From: Monoglobus sp964442605
GTDB lineage: Bacteria > Bacillota > Clostridia > Monoglobales > Monoglobaceae
NCBI GenBank assembly: GCA_964442605.1
Contig: CAYTZR010000038.1
Location: 1 to 17,160 of the forward strand
Direction of reading: 5' to 3'
DNA: 17,160 bases
Below are positions 5,973 through 12,645 of this stretch, piece by piece. A model generated the notes under the pieces. It was not told the origin of the DNA. It searched no databases and saw only the letters and a list, made by a program, of their open reading frames with translations. Both the position numbers and the translations under genes were made by a program. Numbering within the stretch: position 1 is the first letter of the stretch; each line of letters begins with the position of its first letter.

Positions 5973-6821
5973 ATGTACAAAATTGTTAGGAAAGAGGTTC
6001 TAAACCCTTCTGTAACCTTGATTGAGGTTGAAGCTCCTTACATAGCGAGAAAAGCGGAACCCGGACAGTTTATTATTCTGAGGGTTGATGATAAGGGAGA
6101 GAGAATCCCGTTCACAATAGCGGATTATGATCGGGAGAAGGGTACTGTTACAATTATTTTCCAGATTGTGGGAAACAGTACGGAAAGACTGAATATGTTG
6201 AACGAGGGTGACAGCTTGCGGGATTTTGTCGGTCCTTTGGGAGTCGCGTCAAAATTCGGCGATGTTAAAAAGGTTGCCGTGATAGGCGGTGGTCTCGGTA
6301 CCGCCATAGCGTACCCGCAGGCGAAAAAGCTGAACTCTATGGGAGTCGAGGTTGATATGATAAACGGGTTTAGGAATAAGGATTTGATTATCATTGAGGA
6401 TTTATGTAAGGCAGCTTGTACAAATCTTTATACAATGACTGATGACGGATCAAACGGAAATCGTGGATTTGTTACCGCAAAGCTGGAAGAGCTTATAAAG
6501 AGCGAACGAAATTATGATTTGGTTGTCGCAATCGGTCCGCTTGTGATGATGAAAGCGGTTTGCGATTTAACACGCAAGTATGATATAAAGACTATTGTCA
6601 GCATGAACCCCATAATGATTGACGGCACAGGTATGTGCGGCGGATGCCGGGTGATTGTCGGCGGCGAAACAAAGTTCGCGTGCGTTGACGGTCCTGACTT
6701 TGACGGTCACCTTGTTGACTTTGACAGCGCTATTTCGCGCTCCAAAATGTTTAAGGATATGGAGAGCAAGTCAAGGGAATACACACATAAGTGCAGATTG
6801 GAGGGAATGAGCAATGCCTAA
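5973..6821 (+). CDS. nfnA: Ferredoxin:NADP+ oxidoreductase NfnA-like subunit (FAD, 2Fe-2S)
   Basis: 282-aa small subunit of the NADH-dependent reduced ferredoxin:NADP+ oxidoreductase, a cytoplasmic electron-bifurcating enzyme; relatives are also labelled SudB or 'sulfide/dihydroorotate dehydrogenase-like'. ATG at 5973 is chosen over GTG at 5967 because GGAGG (5961-5965) is then 7 nt away. Visible are the FAD motif RIPFTIADYD (about residues 47-56), the nucleotide-binding GGGLGTA (about 109-115), and the C-terminal cluster region DGTGMCGGC...FAC with D217, C222, C225 and C237, which fits the Asp/three-Cys ligand set of the NfnA [2Fe-2S] cluster. It overlaps nfnB by 8 bp, so the subunits are translated in step. 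It is preceded by the antitermination-type leader and two promoters. Confidence 0.9.
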   Translation: MYKIVRKEVLNPSVTLIEVEAPYIARKAEPGQFIILRVDDKGERIPFTIADYDREKGTVTIIFQIVGNSTERLNMLNEGDSLRDFVGPLGVASKFGDVKKVAVIGGGLGTAIAYPQAKKLNSMGVEVDMINGFRNKDLIIIEDLCKAACTNLYTMTDDGSNGNRGFVTAKLEELIKSERNYDLVVAIGPLVMMKAVCDLTRKYDIKTIVSMNPIMIDGTGMCGGCRVIVGGETKFACVDGPDFDGHLVDFDSAISRSKMFKDMESKSREYTHKCRLEGMSNA

Positions 6822-8205
6822 TATGTCGCTTAATAAGGTTGCTATGCCTGAGCAGGATCCTCATATAAGAAACAAAAACTTTCAGGAGGTTACCTTAGGG
6901 TATACCGAGGAAATGGCGAAGGAAGAAGCGCAGAGATGTCTTAACTGTAAACACAAACCATGTATGCAGGGCTGTCCGGTTATGGTAAAAATCCCGGAAT
7001 TTATCGCCCTTGTCGCGGAGGGAAGGTTTGCGGAGGCATATCATAAAATTCAGGAAACCAGTTCTCTTCCGGCTGTATGCGGCAGAGTTTGTCCCCAGGA
7101 GAGCCAGTGTGAAAAATATTGTGTCAGAGGCAAAAAGGGCGAGCCGGTTGCTATAGGGCGCTTGGAGCGTTTTGTTGCGGATTGGTATATGAAGAACGGT
7201 ACGGACGAGGCGCTAAAGCCCGAGTCAAACGGCAAGAAGGTTGCGATAATCGGCGCGGGACCAGCCGGTCTGACATGCGCGGGTGATTTGGCAAAGCTTG
7301 GATACGCGGTTACCGTTTTTGAGGCTTTCCACACTCCCGGCGGAGTTTTGGTTTACGGTATTCCCGAATTTAGGCTGCCTAAGGATATTGTCGCGAAGGA
7401 AGTTGACAAGCTTAAGGCGCTCGGTGTTGAGATTATGACCAATATGGTTATAGGAAAGGTTTTATCCATTGAAGAATTGCTCAACGAAGAAGGCTTTGAC
7501 GCGGTGTTTATCGGTACGGGAGCGGGCTTGCCCGGCTTTATGAAGATTGAGGGCGAGGAATTAAACGGCGTATATTCCGCGAATGAGTTCCTGACAAGAA
7601 TAAACCTTATGAAGGCATATAGGTTCCCCGAATATGACACTCCGATATATGTGGGTAAGAACGTGGTTGTAGTCGGCGGCGGAAACGTTGCTATGGATGC
7701 CGCACGTTCCGCAAAGAGACTGGGAGCCGAGAATGTTTATATTGTTTACAGAAGAAGCGAGGAGGAGATGCCCGCCCGCGTGGAGGAAATACACCATGCA
7801 AAGGAAGAGGAAATTGAATTTAAGCTTCTTAATAATCCTGTTAAGATTAACGGCGAGGACGGTTGGGTAAAGAGTGTTACCTGCATAAAGATGAAGCTCG
7901 GTGAGCCCGATGCATCCGGCAGACGCAGACCTGTTCCCATTGAGGGCAGCGAGTTTGACTTGGAGGCTGATGCCGTTGTTATTGCAATCGGTCAAACGCC
8001 AAATCCGCTTATTAAAAATACAACTCCCGATCTTGAAACAAACAAATGGGGCTGTATTGTCGCAAAAGAGGAAACAGGCGAAACAAGCAAGGCGGGTGTT
8101 TACGCGGGCGGCGATGCCGTTACCGGAGCCGCAACCGTTATTCTTGCTATGGGCGCCGGTAAAACAGCCGCAGCATCGATTGATGAATATTTGAAAAATA
8201 ATTAA
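6814..8205 (+). CDS. nfnB: Ferredoxin:NADP+ oxidoreductase NfnB-like subunit (FAD, two 4Fe-4S)
   Basis: 463-aa large subunit, homologous to the small (beta) chain of glutamate synthase and often named GltA or SudA. ATG at 6814 follows GGAGGG (6800-6805). N-terminal Cys motifs bind two [4Fe-4S] clusters: C42, C45, C50, C54 and C89, C93, C99, C103. The first dinucleotide fold (VAIIGAGPAGL, near residue 144) holds FAD, the second (VVVVGGGNVAMDAA) holds NADP(H), and the C-terminal YAGGDAVTG closes the FAD site. With NfnA it would make NADPH from NADH plus reduced ferredoxin. No large glutamate synthase subunit is present, so this pair alone is unlikely to be a GOGAT. The next gene is gdhA, an NADP-type enzyme that can use the NADPH. 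Confidence 0.9.
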   Translation: MPNMSLNKVAMPEQDPHIRNKNFQEVTLGYTEEMAKEEAQRCLNCKHKPCMQGCPVMVKIPEFIALVAEGRFAEAYHKIQETSSLPAVCGRVCPQESQCEKYCVRGKKGEPVAIGRLERFVADWYMKNGTDEALKPESNGKKVAIIGAGPAGLTCAGDLAKLGYAVTVFEAFHTPGGVLVYGIPEFRLPKDIVAKEVDKLKALGVEIMTNMVIGKVLSIEELLNEEGFDAVFIGTGAGLPGFMKIEGEELNGVYSANEFLTRINLMKAYRFPEYDTPIYVGKNVVVVGGGNVAMDAARSAKRLGAENVYIVYRRSEEEMPARVEEIHHAKEEEIEFKLLNNPVKINGEDGWVKSVTCIKMKLGEPDASGRRRPVPIEGSEFDLEADAVVIAIGQTPNPLIKNTTPDLETNKWGCIVAKEETGETSKAGVYAGGDAVTGAATVILAMGAGKTAAASIDEYLKNN

Positions 8206-8308
8206 CAATCCGATCGGACTTCCTTTTTTGGGAGATTCGCCGCGCTGCGTGCGGCAGAGAGAAACTGAAAAAAATAAAATAATATATATTAAAAGGAGAT
8301 TTTGTTTT

Positions 8309-9655
8309 ATGGCAATTTCAAACAGTTATTTAAAAAGCGTTTTCGAGCAGGTAGAAAAAAGAAACGCGAACGAGCCTGAATTTCTTCAAGCGGTAGAAGA
8401 GGTTCTTGAGTCATTGGAGCCGGTTGTTGAAGCTCATCCGGAGTATGAAGAAGTAGGTCTTATTGAAAGACTTGTTGAGCCTGAGAGAGTTATCTATTTC
8501 AGAGTTCCCTGGGTTGATGACAACGGCAAGACACAGGTAAACAGAGGCTTCAGAGTACAGTTCAACAGCGCAATAGGTCCCTACAAGGGCGGACTCAGAT
8601 TTCATCCCTCGGTATATCAGGGAATTATCAAGTTCTTGGGCTTTGAACAGATTTTCAAGAACTCCCTCACAGGTCTGCCTATAGGCGGAGGTAAGGGCGG
8701 AAGCGACTTTGACCCAAAGGGCAAGTCCGATGCTGAAGTAATGAGATTTTGCCAGAGCTTTATGACAGAGCTTTCAAGGCACATAGGCGCGGACACGGAT
8801 GTTCCTGCCGGCGATATTGGCGTTGGCGGACGTGAGATCGGATTTATGTATGGACAGTATAAGAGGCTGAGAAATGAATTCACAGGCGTGCTTACAGGCA
8901 AGGGTCTGTCCTATGGCGGCTCTCTGGCACGTACTGAAGCTACAGGCTACGGCTTGTGCTACTTCACGGATGCTATGCTTAAGGCTAACGGCAAGTCGTT
9001 CGAGGGTAAGACAGTTGTTATCTCCGGTTCGGGTAATGTTGCTATTTACGCTACACAGAAGGCAACAGAACTGGGCGGCAAGGTTGTCGCGCTGTCAGAC
9101 TCAAACGGATATGTTTATGACAAAAACGGTATTGACCTTGATTTGGTTAAGCAGCTTAAAGAGGTTGAGAGAAAGAGAATTAAGGAGTATGTTTCGGTTC
9201 ATCCTGAGGCTGAGTATCATGAAGGCTGCAAGGGTATCTGGACCATTCCCTGCGACATTGCTCTTCCTTGCGCGACGCAGAACGAGATTGACGAGGAGTC
9301 GGCAAAGGCTTTGGTTGCTAACAACTGTTTCGCTGTAGGCGAGGGAGCTAACATGCCTTCAACACCTGAGGCTGTCGCTGTGTTCCAGTCAAACGGGGTA
9401 CTCTTTGGACCCGCTAAGGCGGCAAACGCCGGCGGTGTAGCCACATCGGCGCTCGAGATGAGCCAGAACAGCATGAGATATTCTTGGACATTCGAAGAGG
9501 TTGACGCAAAGCTTAAGAGCATCATGGAAGGTATTTTCGAGAAGTGCGACAGCGCCGCAAAGGAGTACGGTCATGAGGGCAACTATGTAATGGGCGCAAA
9601 CATTGCGGGCTTCAAGAAGGTTGCGGACTCAATGATGGCTCACGGAATTGTTTAA
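8309..9655 (+). CDS. gdhA: NADP-type glutamate dehydrogenase
   Basis: 448-aa hexameric glutamate dehydrogenase, the same size as the E. coli enzyme (447 aa). It interconverts 2-oxoglutarate plus ammonium and glutamate, here probably for ammonium assimilation. ATG at 8309 follows AAAGGAGA (8292-8299); the in-frame TTG at 8228 has no ribosome binding site. Visible are the substrate motifs PYKGGLRFHP (K93), PIGGGKGGSDFDP with catalytic K129, PAGDIGVGGREIGFM with D169, and the coenzyme fold VVISGSGNVA with SDSNG at the end of the second strand, usual for NADP-linked members. It lies 103 bp after nfnB; that gap shows no strong promoter or terminator (only a short GCCGC/GCGGC hairpin near 8240), so it may be co-transcribed with nfnAB. 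Confidence 0.95.
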   Translation: MAISNSYLKSVFEQVEKRNANEPEFLQAVEEVLESLEPVVEAHPEYEEVGLIERLVEPERVIYFRVPWVDDNGKTQVNRGFRVQFNSAIGPYKGGLRFHPSVYQGIIKFLGFEQIFKNSLTGLPIGGGKGGSDFDPKGKSDAEVMRFCQSFMTELSRHIGADTDVPAGDIGVGGREIGFMYGQYKRLRNEFTGVLTGKGLSYGGSLARTEATGYGLCYFTDAMLKANGKSFEGKTVVISGSGNVAIYATQKATELGGKVVALSDSNGYVYDKNGIDLDLVKQLKEVERKRIKEYVSVHPEAEYHEGCKGIWTIPCDIALPCATQNEIDEESAKALVANNCFAVGEGANMPSTPEAVAVFQSNGVLFGPAKAANAGGVATSALEMSQNSMRYSWTFEEVDAKLKSIMEGIFEKCDSAAKEYGHEGNYVMGANIAGFKKVADSMMAHGIV

Positions 9656-9702
9656 TACTTTAATACTCAAAACGAATTAAATAAGCGAATTAAGTATTTA
9701 AA

Positions 9703-9734
9703 AAGCCGGTTGCCTAATCTTTGGCAACCGGCTT
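9703..9734. terminator. Convergent terminator between gdhA and ridA
   Basis: A perfect 12-bp stem (9703-9714 with 9723-9734) and an 8-nt loop. On the minus strand it is followed by TTAAATACTTAA after the AA/TT end of the stem, so it best ends ridA transcription; on the plus strand the tail GCTTGTATT is weak. It lies between convergent genes and likely serves both. Confidence 0.8.
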
Positions 9735-9757
9735 GCTTGTATTGGCGTAAGCGCACT

Positions 9758-10129
9758 TTATTTTACTGCTATGACCTCAACCTCAACTAACGCTCCTTTG
9801 GGAAGCTCTTTTACCGCAACGCAAGAACGCGCCGGCTTTGATGTAAAGTATTCGCCGTAAATTTTGTTAAACTCGGCAAAGTCTTTCATATCAGCGAGAA
9901 AGCACACTGTCTTAACGGCTTTGTCGGCGCTGCTGCCGGCGGCTTTGAGAACCGCCGTGAGATTTTCCATAACCTGTCTTGTTTGTCCCGCTATATCCGC
10001 CGCTTCGATATTTCCGCTTGCGGGGTTTATAGCGATTTGACCTGATGTGTATATCAAGCCGTTGACCTCAATGGCCTGTGAATACGGACCGATTGCCTCG
10101 GGCGCGTTGCTTGTGTGTATTGTGTTCAT
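9758..10129 (-). CDS. ridA: RidA family enamine/imine deaminase
   Basis: 123-aa cytoplasmic protein of the RidA/YjgF/UK114 family, which forms trimers and hydrolyses reactive enamines/imines such as 2-aminoacrylate and 2-aminocrotonate released by PLP enzymes. Visible are the GPYSQA motif (residues 14-19), YTSGQIA, and the C-terminal KPARSCVAVKELPKGALVEVEV, with R101 in the position of the catalytic arginine (R105 of the Salmonella protein) and the conserved EVE. The start ATG at 10129 has AGGAGG nearby (10138-10143). It lies 20 bp after ilvA, whose reaction makes exactly this type of intermediate. Confidence 0.95.
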   Translation of the reverse strand: MNTIHTSNAPEAIGPYSQAIEVNGLIYTSGQIAINPASGNIEAADIAGQTRQVMENLTAVLKAAGSSADKAVKTVCFLADMKDFAEFNKIYGEYFTSKPARSCVAVKELPKGALVEVEVIAVK

Positions 10130-10149
10130 AATAAGTACCTCCTATAATA

Positions 10150-11343
10150 TTATCTGATTTTAAATCCGTTCTTGGTGAGAGCGTCCTTTATTTCATCCAA
10201 ATGCTCCTGATTTCTTGTCTCGATTGAAATTCTTAAAATACAATCGTTTATATCAAGTCTTTCATCGCCGCGGTTATGCTCCAGCGATACAACATTTGCT
10301 CCATAGCCGGAAATAATTTCCGATACACAGGAAAGCTGTCCGGGTTTATCGGTAAGCTCAATTACCAGCTCCGCTAAACGTCCTGTCATCTGCAAGCCTC
10401 TGTTTATTACTCTCGACAATATAGTAACATCGATATTTCCGCCTGACACAACAGCAACCACGTTTTTGCCCTTAACGGGAATTTTGTCAAACATTACGGC
10501 TGCGACGGCAATAGCGCCGGCGCCCTCGGCTATTATTTTTTCTCTTTCCAAAAGCTCAAGTATAGCGGTGGAAATTTCATCATCGTTTACGGTGACTATT
10601 TCATCAACAAAATTTTTGCACAGCTCAAACGTGTTATCGCCCGGTGTCTTAACCGCGATACCATCGGCGATAGTATGAACATTCCCCAATGTTTCGATTT
10701 TTTTGTGAGCGATGGAATGCAGCATGGACGGGGCGCCCTCCGCCTGAACTCCGTATATCTTAATTTTGGGATTAAGCGATTTTAGTGCAAATCCGACTCC
10801 GCCGATAAGACCGCCGCCGCCTATCGGGACAATTACCGCGTCAACATTCGGAAGCTGATCTATGATTTCAAGACCGACAGAGCCTTGACCGGCGATAACC
10901 AAATCATCATCAAACGGATGAATAAAGGTCGCGCCTGTTTCCTTAACCAATGACAGAGCCTTTTCATATGCGTCGTCATAAACTCCTTTTACCAGGCACA
11001 CCTCGGCACCGTAGCTTTTCGTTGCCTCAACCTTGGAAATCGGCGCGCCATCGGGAATACAAATTTTTGCCTTTATGCCGTGCCTGGAAGCGGCAAGGGC
11101 AACACCCTGGGCATGATTGCCGGCAGAGCATGCGATGACGCCCTTTTTCTTCTCCTCATCCGAAAGCTGTGAAATCTTATAATACGCCCCTCTGACCTTA
11201 AAAGAACCGGTGACCTGAAGATTTTCGGTTTTAAGGTAAAGATTACAGTCAGTGCTGATTCTTGCTGATTTTATAAGCTCAGTCGGTCTGATTACCTCTT
11301 TAAGCACATGTGAAGCATGATAGATTTTGTCAAGAGTTACCAT
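10150..11343 (-). CDS. ilvA: Threonine ammonia-lyase (threonine dehydratase)
   Basis: 397-aa PLP enzyme that converts threonine to 2-oxobutyrate and ammonia, the first step toward isoleucine or a route of threonine breakdown. ATG at 11343 follows AAAGGAGA (11363-11355). The PLP lysine is K49 in TGSFKVRGA; the phosphate loop is GGGGL (175-179); the N-terminal domain covers about residues 1-320. A single C-terminal ACT domain (about 323-397, AELVIELTDKPGQLSCVSEII) suggests allosteric control by an amino acid. This one-ACT medium-length form differs from the ~510-aa E. coli IlvA. It is the first gene of an operon with ridA. Confidence 0.93.
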   Translation of the reverse strand: MVTLDKIYHASHVLKEVIRPTELIKSARISTDCNLYLKTENLQVTGSFKVRGAYYKISQLSDEEKKKGVIACSAGNHAQGVALAASRHGIKAKICIPDGAPISKVEATKSYGAEVCLVKGVYDDAYEKALSLVKETGATFIHPFDDDLVIAGQGSVGLEIIDQLPNVDAVIVPIGGGGLIGGVGFALKSLNPKIKIYGVQAEGAPSMLHSIAHKKIETLGNVHTIADGIAVKTPGDNTFELCKNFVDEIVTVNDDEISTAILELLEREKIIAEGAGAIAVAAVMFDKIPVKGKNVVAVVSGGNIDVTILSRVINRGLQMTGRLAELVIELTDKPGQLSCVSEIISGYGANVVSLEHNRGDERLDINDCILRISIETRNQEHLDEIKDALTKNGFKIR

Positions 11344-11384
11344 TGTTATAAGAATTCTCCTTTGTATATTTTAGCATATACAAT

Positions 11385-11413
11385 ATTATAATGTCTGATA
11401 TAGAAAATTTCAA
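11385..11413 (-). promoter_or_regulatory. Promoter of ilvA-ridA
   Basis: On the minus strand: TTGAAA (11413-11408), 17-bp spacer, perfect TATAAT (11390-11385). The start of transcription should be near 11378. Confidence 0.75.
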
Positions 11414-11506
11414 GGTCAAATTATACAAATTATTTCATTGATTTGCGATAATTTTTATCGTGTTAATTTGCGCATATTTTCGCGGTTTGCGAAAGAGAGG
11501 GATTGA

Positions 11507-11560
11507 TTGCGTTAAAATTGCGTTAAAGTTAAAATTGCGTTAAAGTTAAAATTGCGTTAA
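11507..11560 (+). repeat. TTGCGTTAAA repeats upstream of the radical SAM gene
   Basis: TTGCGTTAA occurs four times at 11507, 11518, 11535 and 11552, with periods of 11, 17 and 17 bp; the last two periods are perfect 17-bp units. The array ends 10 bp before the -35 box at 11570, a typical place for an activator or repressor array. Confidence 0.65.
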
Positions 11561-11569
11561 ATAAGAAGC

Positions 11570-11598
11570 TTGATTTTGTTTTGCGTGTATGTTATATT
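11570..11598 (+). promoter_or_regulatory. Promoter of the radical SAM gene
   Basis: TTGATT (11570-11575), 17-bp spacer, TATATT (11593-11598). It is weaker than the nfnA promoter but well spaced, and lies directly downstream of the repeat array. Confidence 0.55.
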
Positions 11599-11623
11599 TA
11601 TATCAGACAGCTTTAGATGCAAA

Positions 11624-11671
11624 ATAAGTATCGTATATATTAAACCTTGATAAGTATCGTATATATTAAAC
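11624..11671 (+). repeat. 22-bp direct repeat in the leader of the radical SAM gene
   Basis: Two identical 22-bp copies (11624-11645 and 11650-11671, beginning ATAAGTATCG) separated by CTTG, period 26 bp. The second copy ends about 10 bp before the ribosome binding site. It may be a recent duplication or a repeated protein-binding site in DNA or mRNA. Confidence 0.7.
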
Positions 11672-11693
11672 ATTGGAAGGAAAGGAGATTTTT

Positions 11694-12299
11694 ATGACTA
11701 TCACATATGAATATTTTAATTCGCTTTACGTGAATATAACCAACAGATGCTCCAACGCATGTACATTCTGTGTCAGAAACAAACACGACAATGTGAACGG
11801 CAAGGACGATTTGTGGCTTGATCATGAGCCGAGTCTCGATGAAATAAAAGCCGATTTCAATAAAAGAGATTTGTGCGGGTATAAAGAAATTGTATTCTGC
11901 GGATACGGTGAACCGACTGAGCGTTTTGATGTTATGATTGAGATCGCTAAATGGCTTAAGGCAAATCATAAGGGCATAAAAATCAGGATAAATACAAACG
12001 GTCACGCAAACCTCATAAATGGCAGAGATGTAACGCCCGAGCTCAGCGGAGCTGTGGATGTTGTGTCAATCAGTCTCAACGCGCCGAACGCAAAGGAATA
12101 TCAGAAGGTATGCAAAAGCATGTATGGCGAGAGCGCGTTTGAGGCGCTGCTGGAATTCGCCGTTAAAGCGAAAGAATATGTTGAAACCGTAATTTTTTCC
12201 GTTGTGGATAAAACTATGCCGGAGGAGGATATTGAGCTTTGCCGTAAAATCGCGGCAGAATGCGGGGTAGGCTTCAGGGTCAGAGCATATATAGAATAA
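11694..12299 (+). CDS. TatD-associated radical SAM protein
   Basis: 201-aa cytoplasmic radical SAM enzyme. ATG at 11694 follows AAAGGAGA (11681-11688). The [4Fe-4S] motif CxxxCxxC is at C19, C23, C26 (CSNACTFC), in the context LYVNITNRCSNACTFCVRN. The strand FCGYGEPTERFDV is the GGE-like SAM-binding part; later strands IRINTNGHA and VDVVSISLNAP complete the partial barrel. The short length and the VRAYIE end fit the family usually found beside or fused to TatD nuclease genes. Its substrate is not known. Here no tatD gene is adjacent; it stands alone between ilvA and the pectate lyase. Confidence 0.85.
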   Translation: MTITYEYFNSLYVNITNRCSNACTFCVRNKHDNVNGKDDLWLDHEPSLDEIKADFNKRDLCGYKEIVFCGYGEPTERFDVMIEIAKWLKANHKGIKIRINTNGHANLINGRDVTPELSGAVDVVSISLNAPNAKEYQKVCKSMYGESAFEALLEFAVKAKEYVETVIFSVVDKTMPEEDIELCRKIAAECGVGFRVRAYIE

Positions 12300-12645
12300 G
12301 GCGCGGATTATCATGCGGAGACGAATGAGTTTTGTGTGGCAAAAAAACAATAAAAAGACAAAAAAACAAAGATATGCTGTATTGATGTAAAAAAGTTGCT
12401 GTAAATAATATTGACAGAGCTTGCGTAAACCACGTTGAAATCCGTGTTTTTATATAGCGGATTTAGGCGATAACAAGACAAAAATTGCTATATTAATCAA
12501 ACAATAAATTTTTTGTTTTAGTTTACAGTTAATTTTGTCGTGTGTTAAAAAGTCCTTGAAATTTGAATTTTATTATATTATTATATTATTTAAGTAAATT
12601 ATAAAATTTCACAAAAGCAAAAAGATTAAAGGAGGAATATTTTAA
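12300..12645 (+). other. Intergenic region upstream of the pectate lyase
   Basis: 346 A+T-rich bases. Two mutually exclusive hairpins are seen: CACG/CGTG followed by TTTTTAT (about 12431-12453), a possible weak terminator for the radical SAM gene, and AAATCCG/CGGATTT (12438-12444 with 12458-12464). A TTGACA at 12411 has no -10 box at the right distance. The likely pectate lyase promoter is at 12556-12584. No gene is seen. Confidence 0.5.
12556..12584 (+). promoter_or_regulatory. Promoter of the pectate lyase
   Basis: TTGAAA (12556-12561), 17-bp spacer, TATTAT (12579-12584). The area repeats TTATATTA, so the exact -10 is uncertain. It leads to the ribosome binding site GGAGG at 12631-12635. 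Confidence 0.5.

Larger units (their letters stand above)
11344..11693. other. Intergenic region between divergent ilvA and radical SAM gene
   Basis: 350 bases holding the ilvA promoter (minus strand), a small inverted repeat TTTCGC/GCGAAA (11478-11494), a group of TTGCGTTAAA repeats (11507-11560), the promoter of the radical SAM gene, and a 22-bp direct repeat (11624-11671). The ilvA leader would be only about 35 nt, too short for a T-box or other riboswitch. Confidence 0.65.

Noticed and set aside
7561..8208. A 215-codon open frame on the minus strand
   Set aside because: It lies wholly opposite nfnB, which has full family motifs; the reverse frame shows no domain or ribosome binding site.
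8874..9338. A 154-codon plus-strand frame inside gdhA
   Set aside because: It overlaps the conserved gdhA frame; the Arg/Leu-rich translation is typical of a shadow frame.
11344..11380. A T-box or leader-peptide attenuator for ilvA
   Set aside because: The predicted transcript leader is only about 35 nt and has no hairpin or T-run.
12314..12390. A small frame beginning MRRRMSFVWQ after the radical SAM gene
   Set aside because: No ribosome binding site, only about 25 codons, Lys-rich low-complexity sequence.
12411..12440. TTGACA at 12411 as the pectate lyase promoter
   Set aside because: At 16-18 bp downstream there is only GTTGAA-like sequence, not a -10 box.
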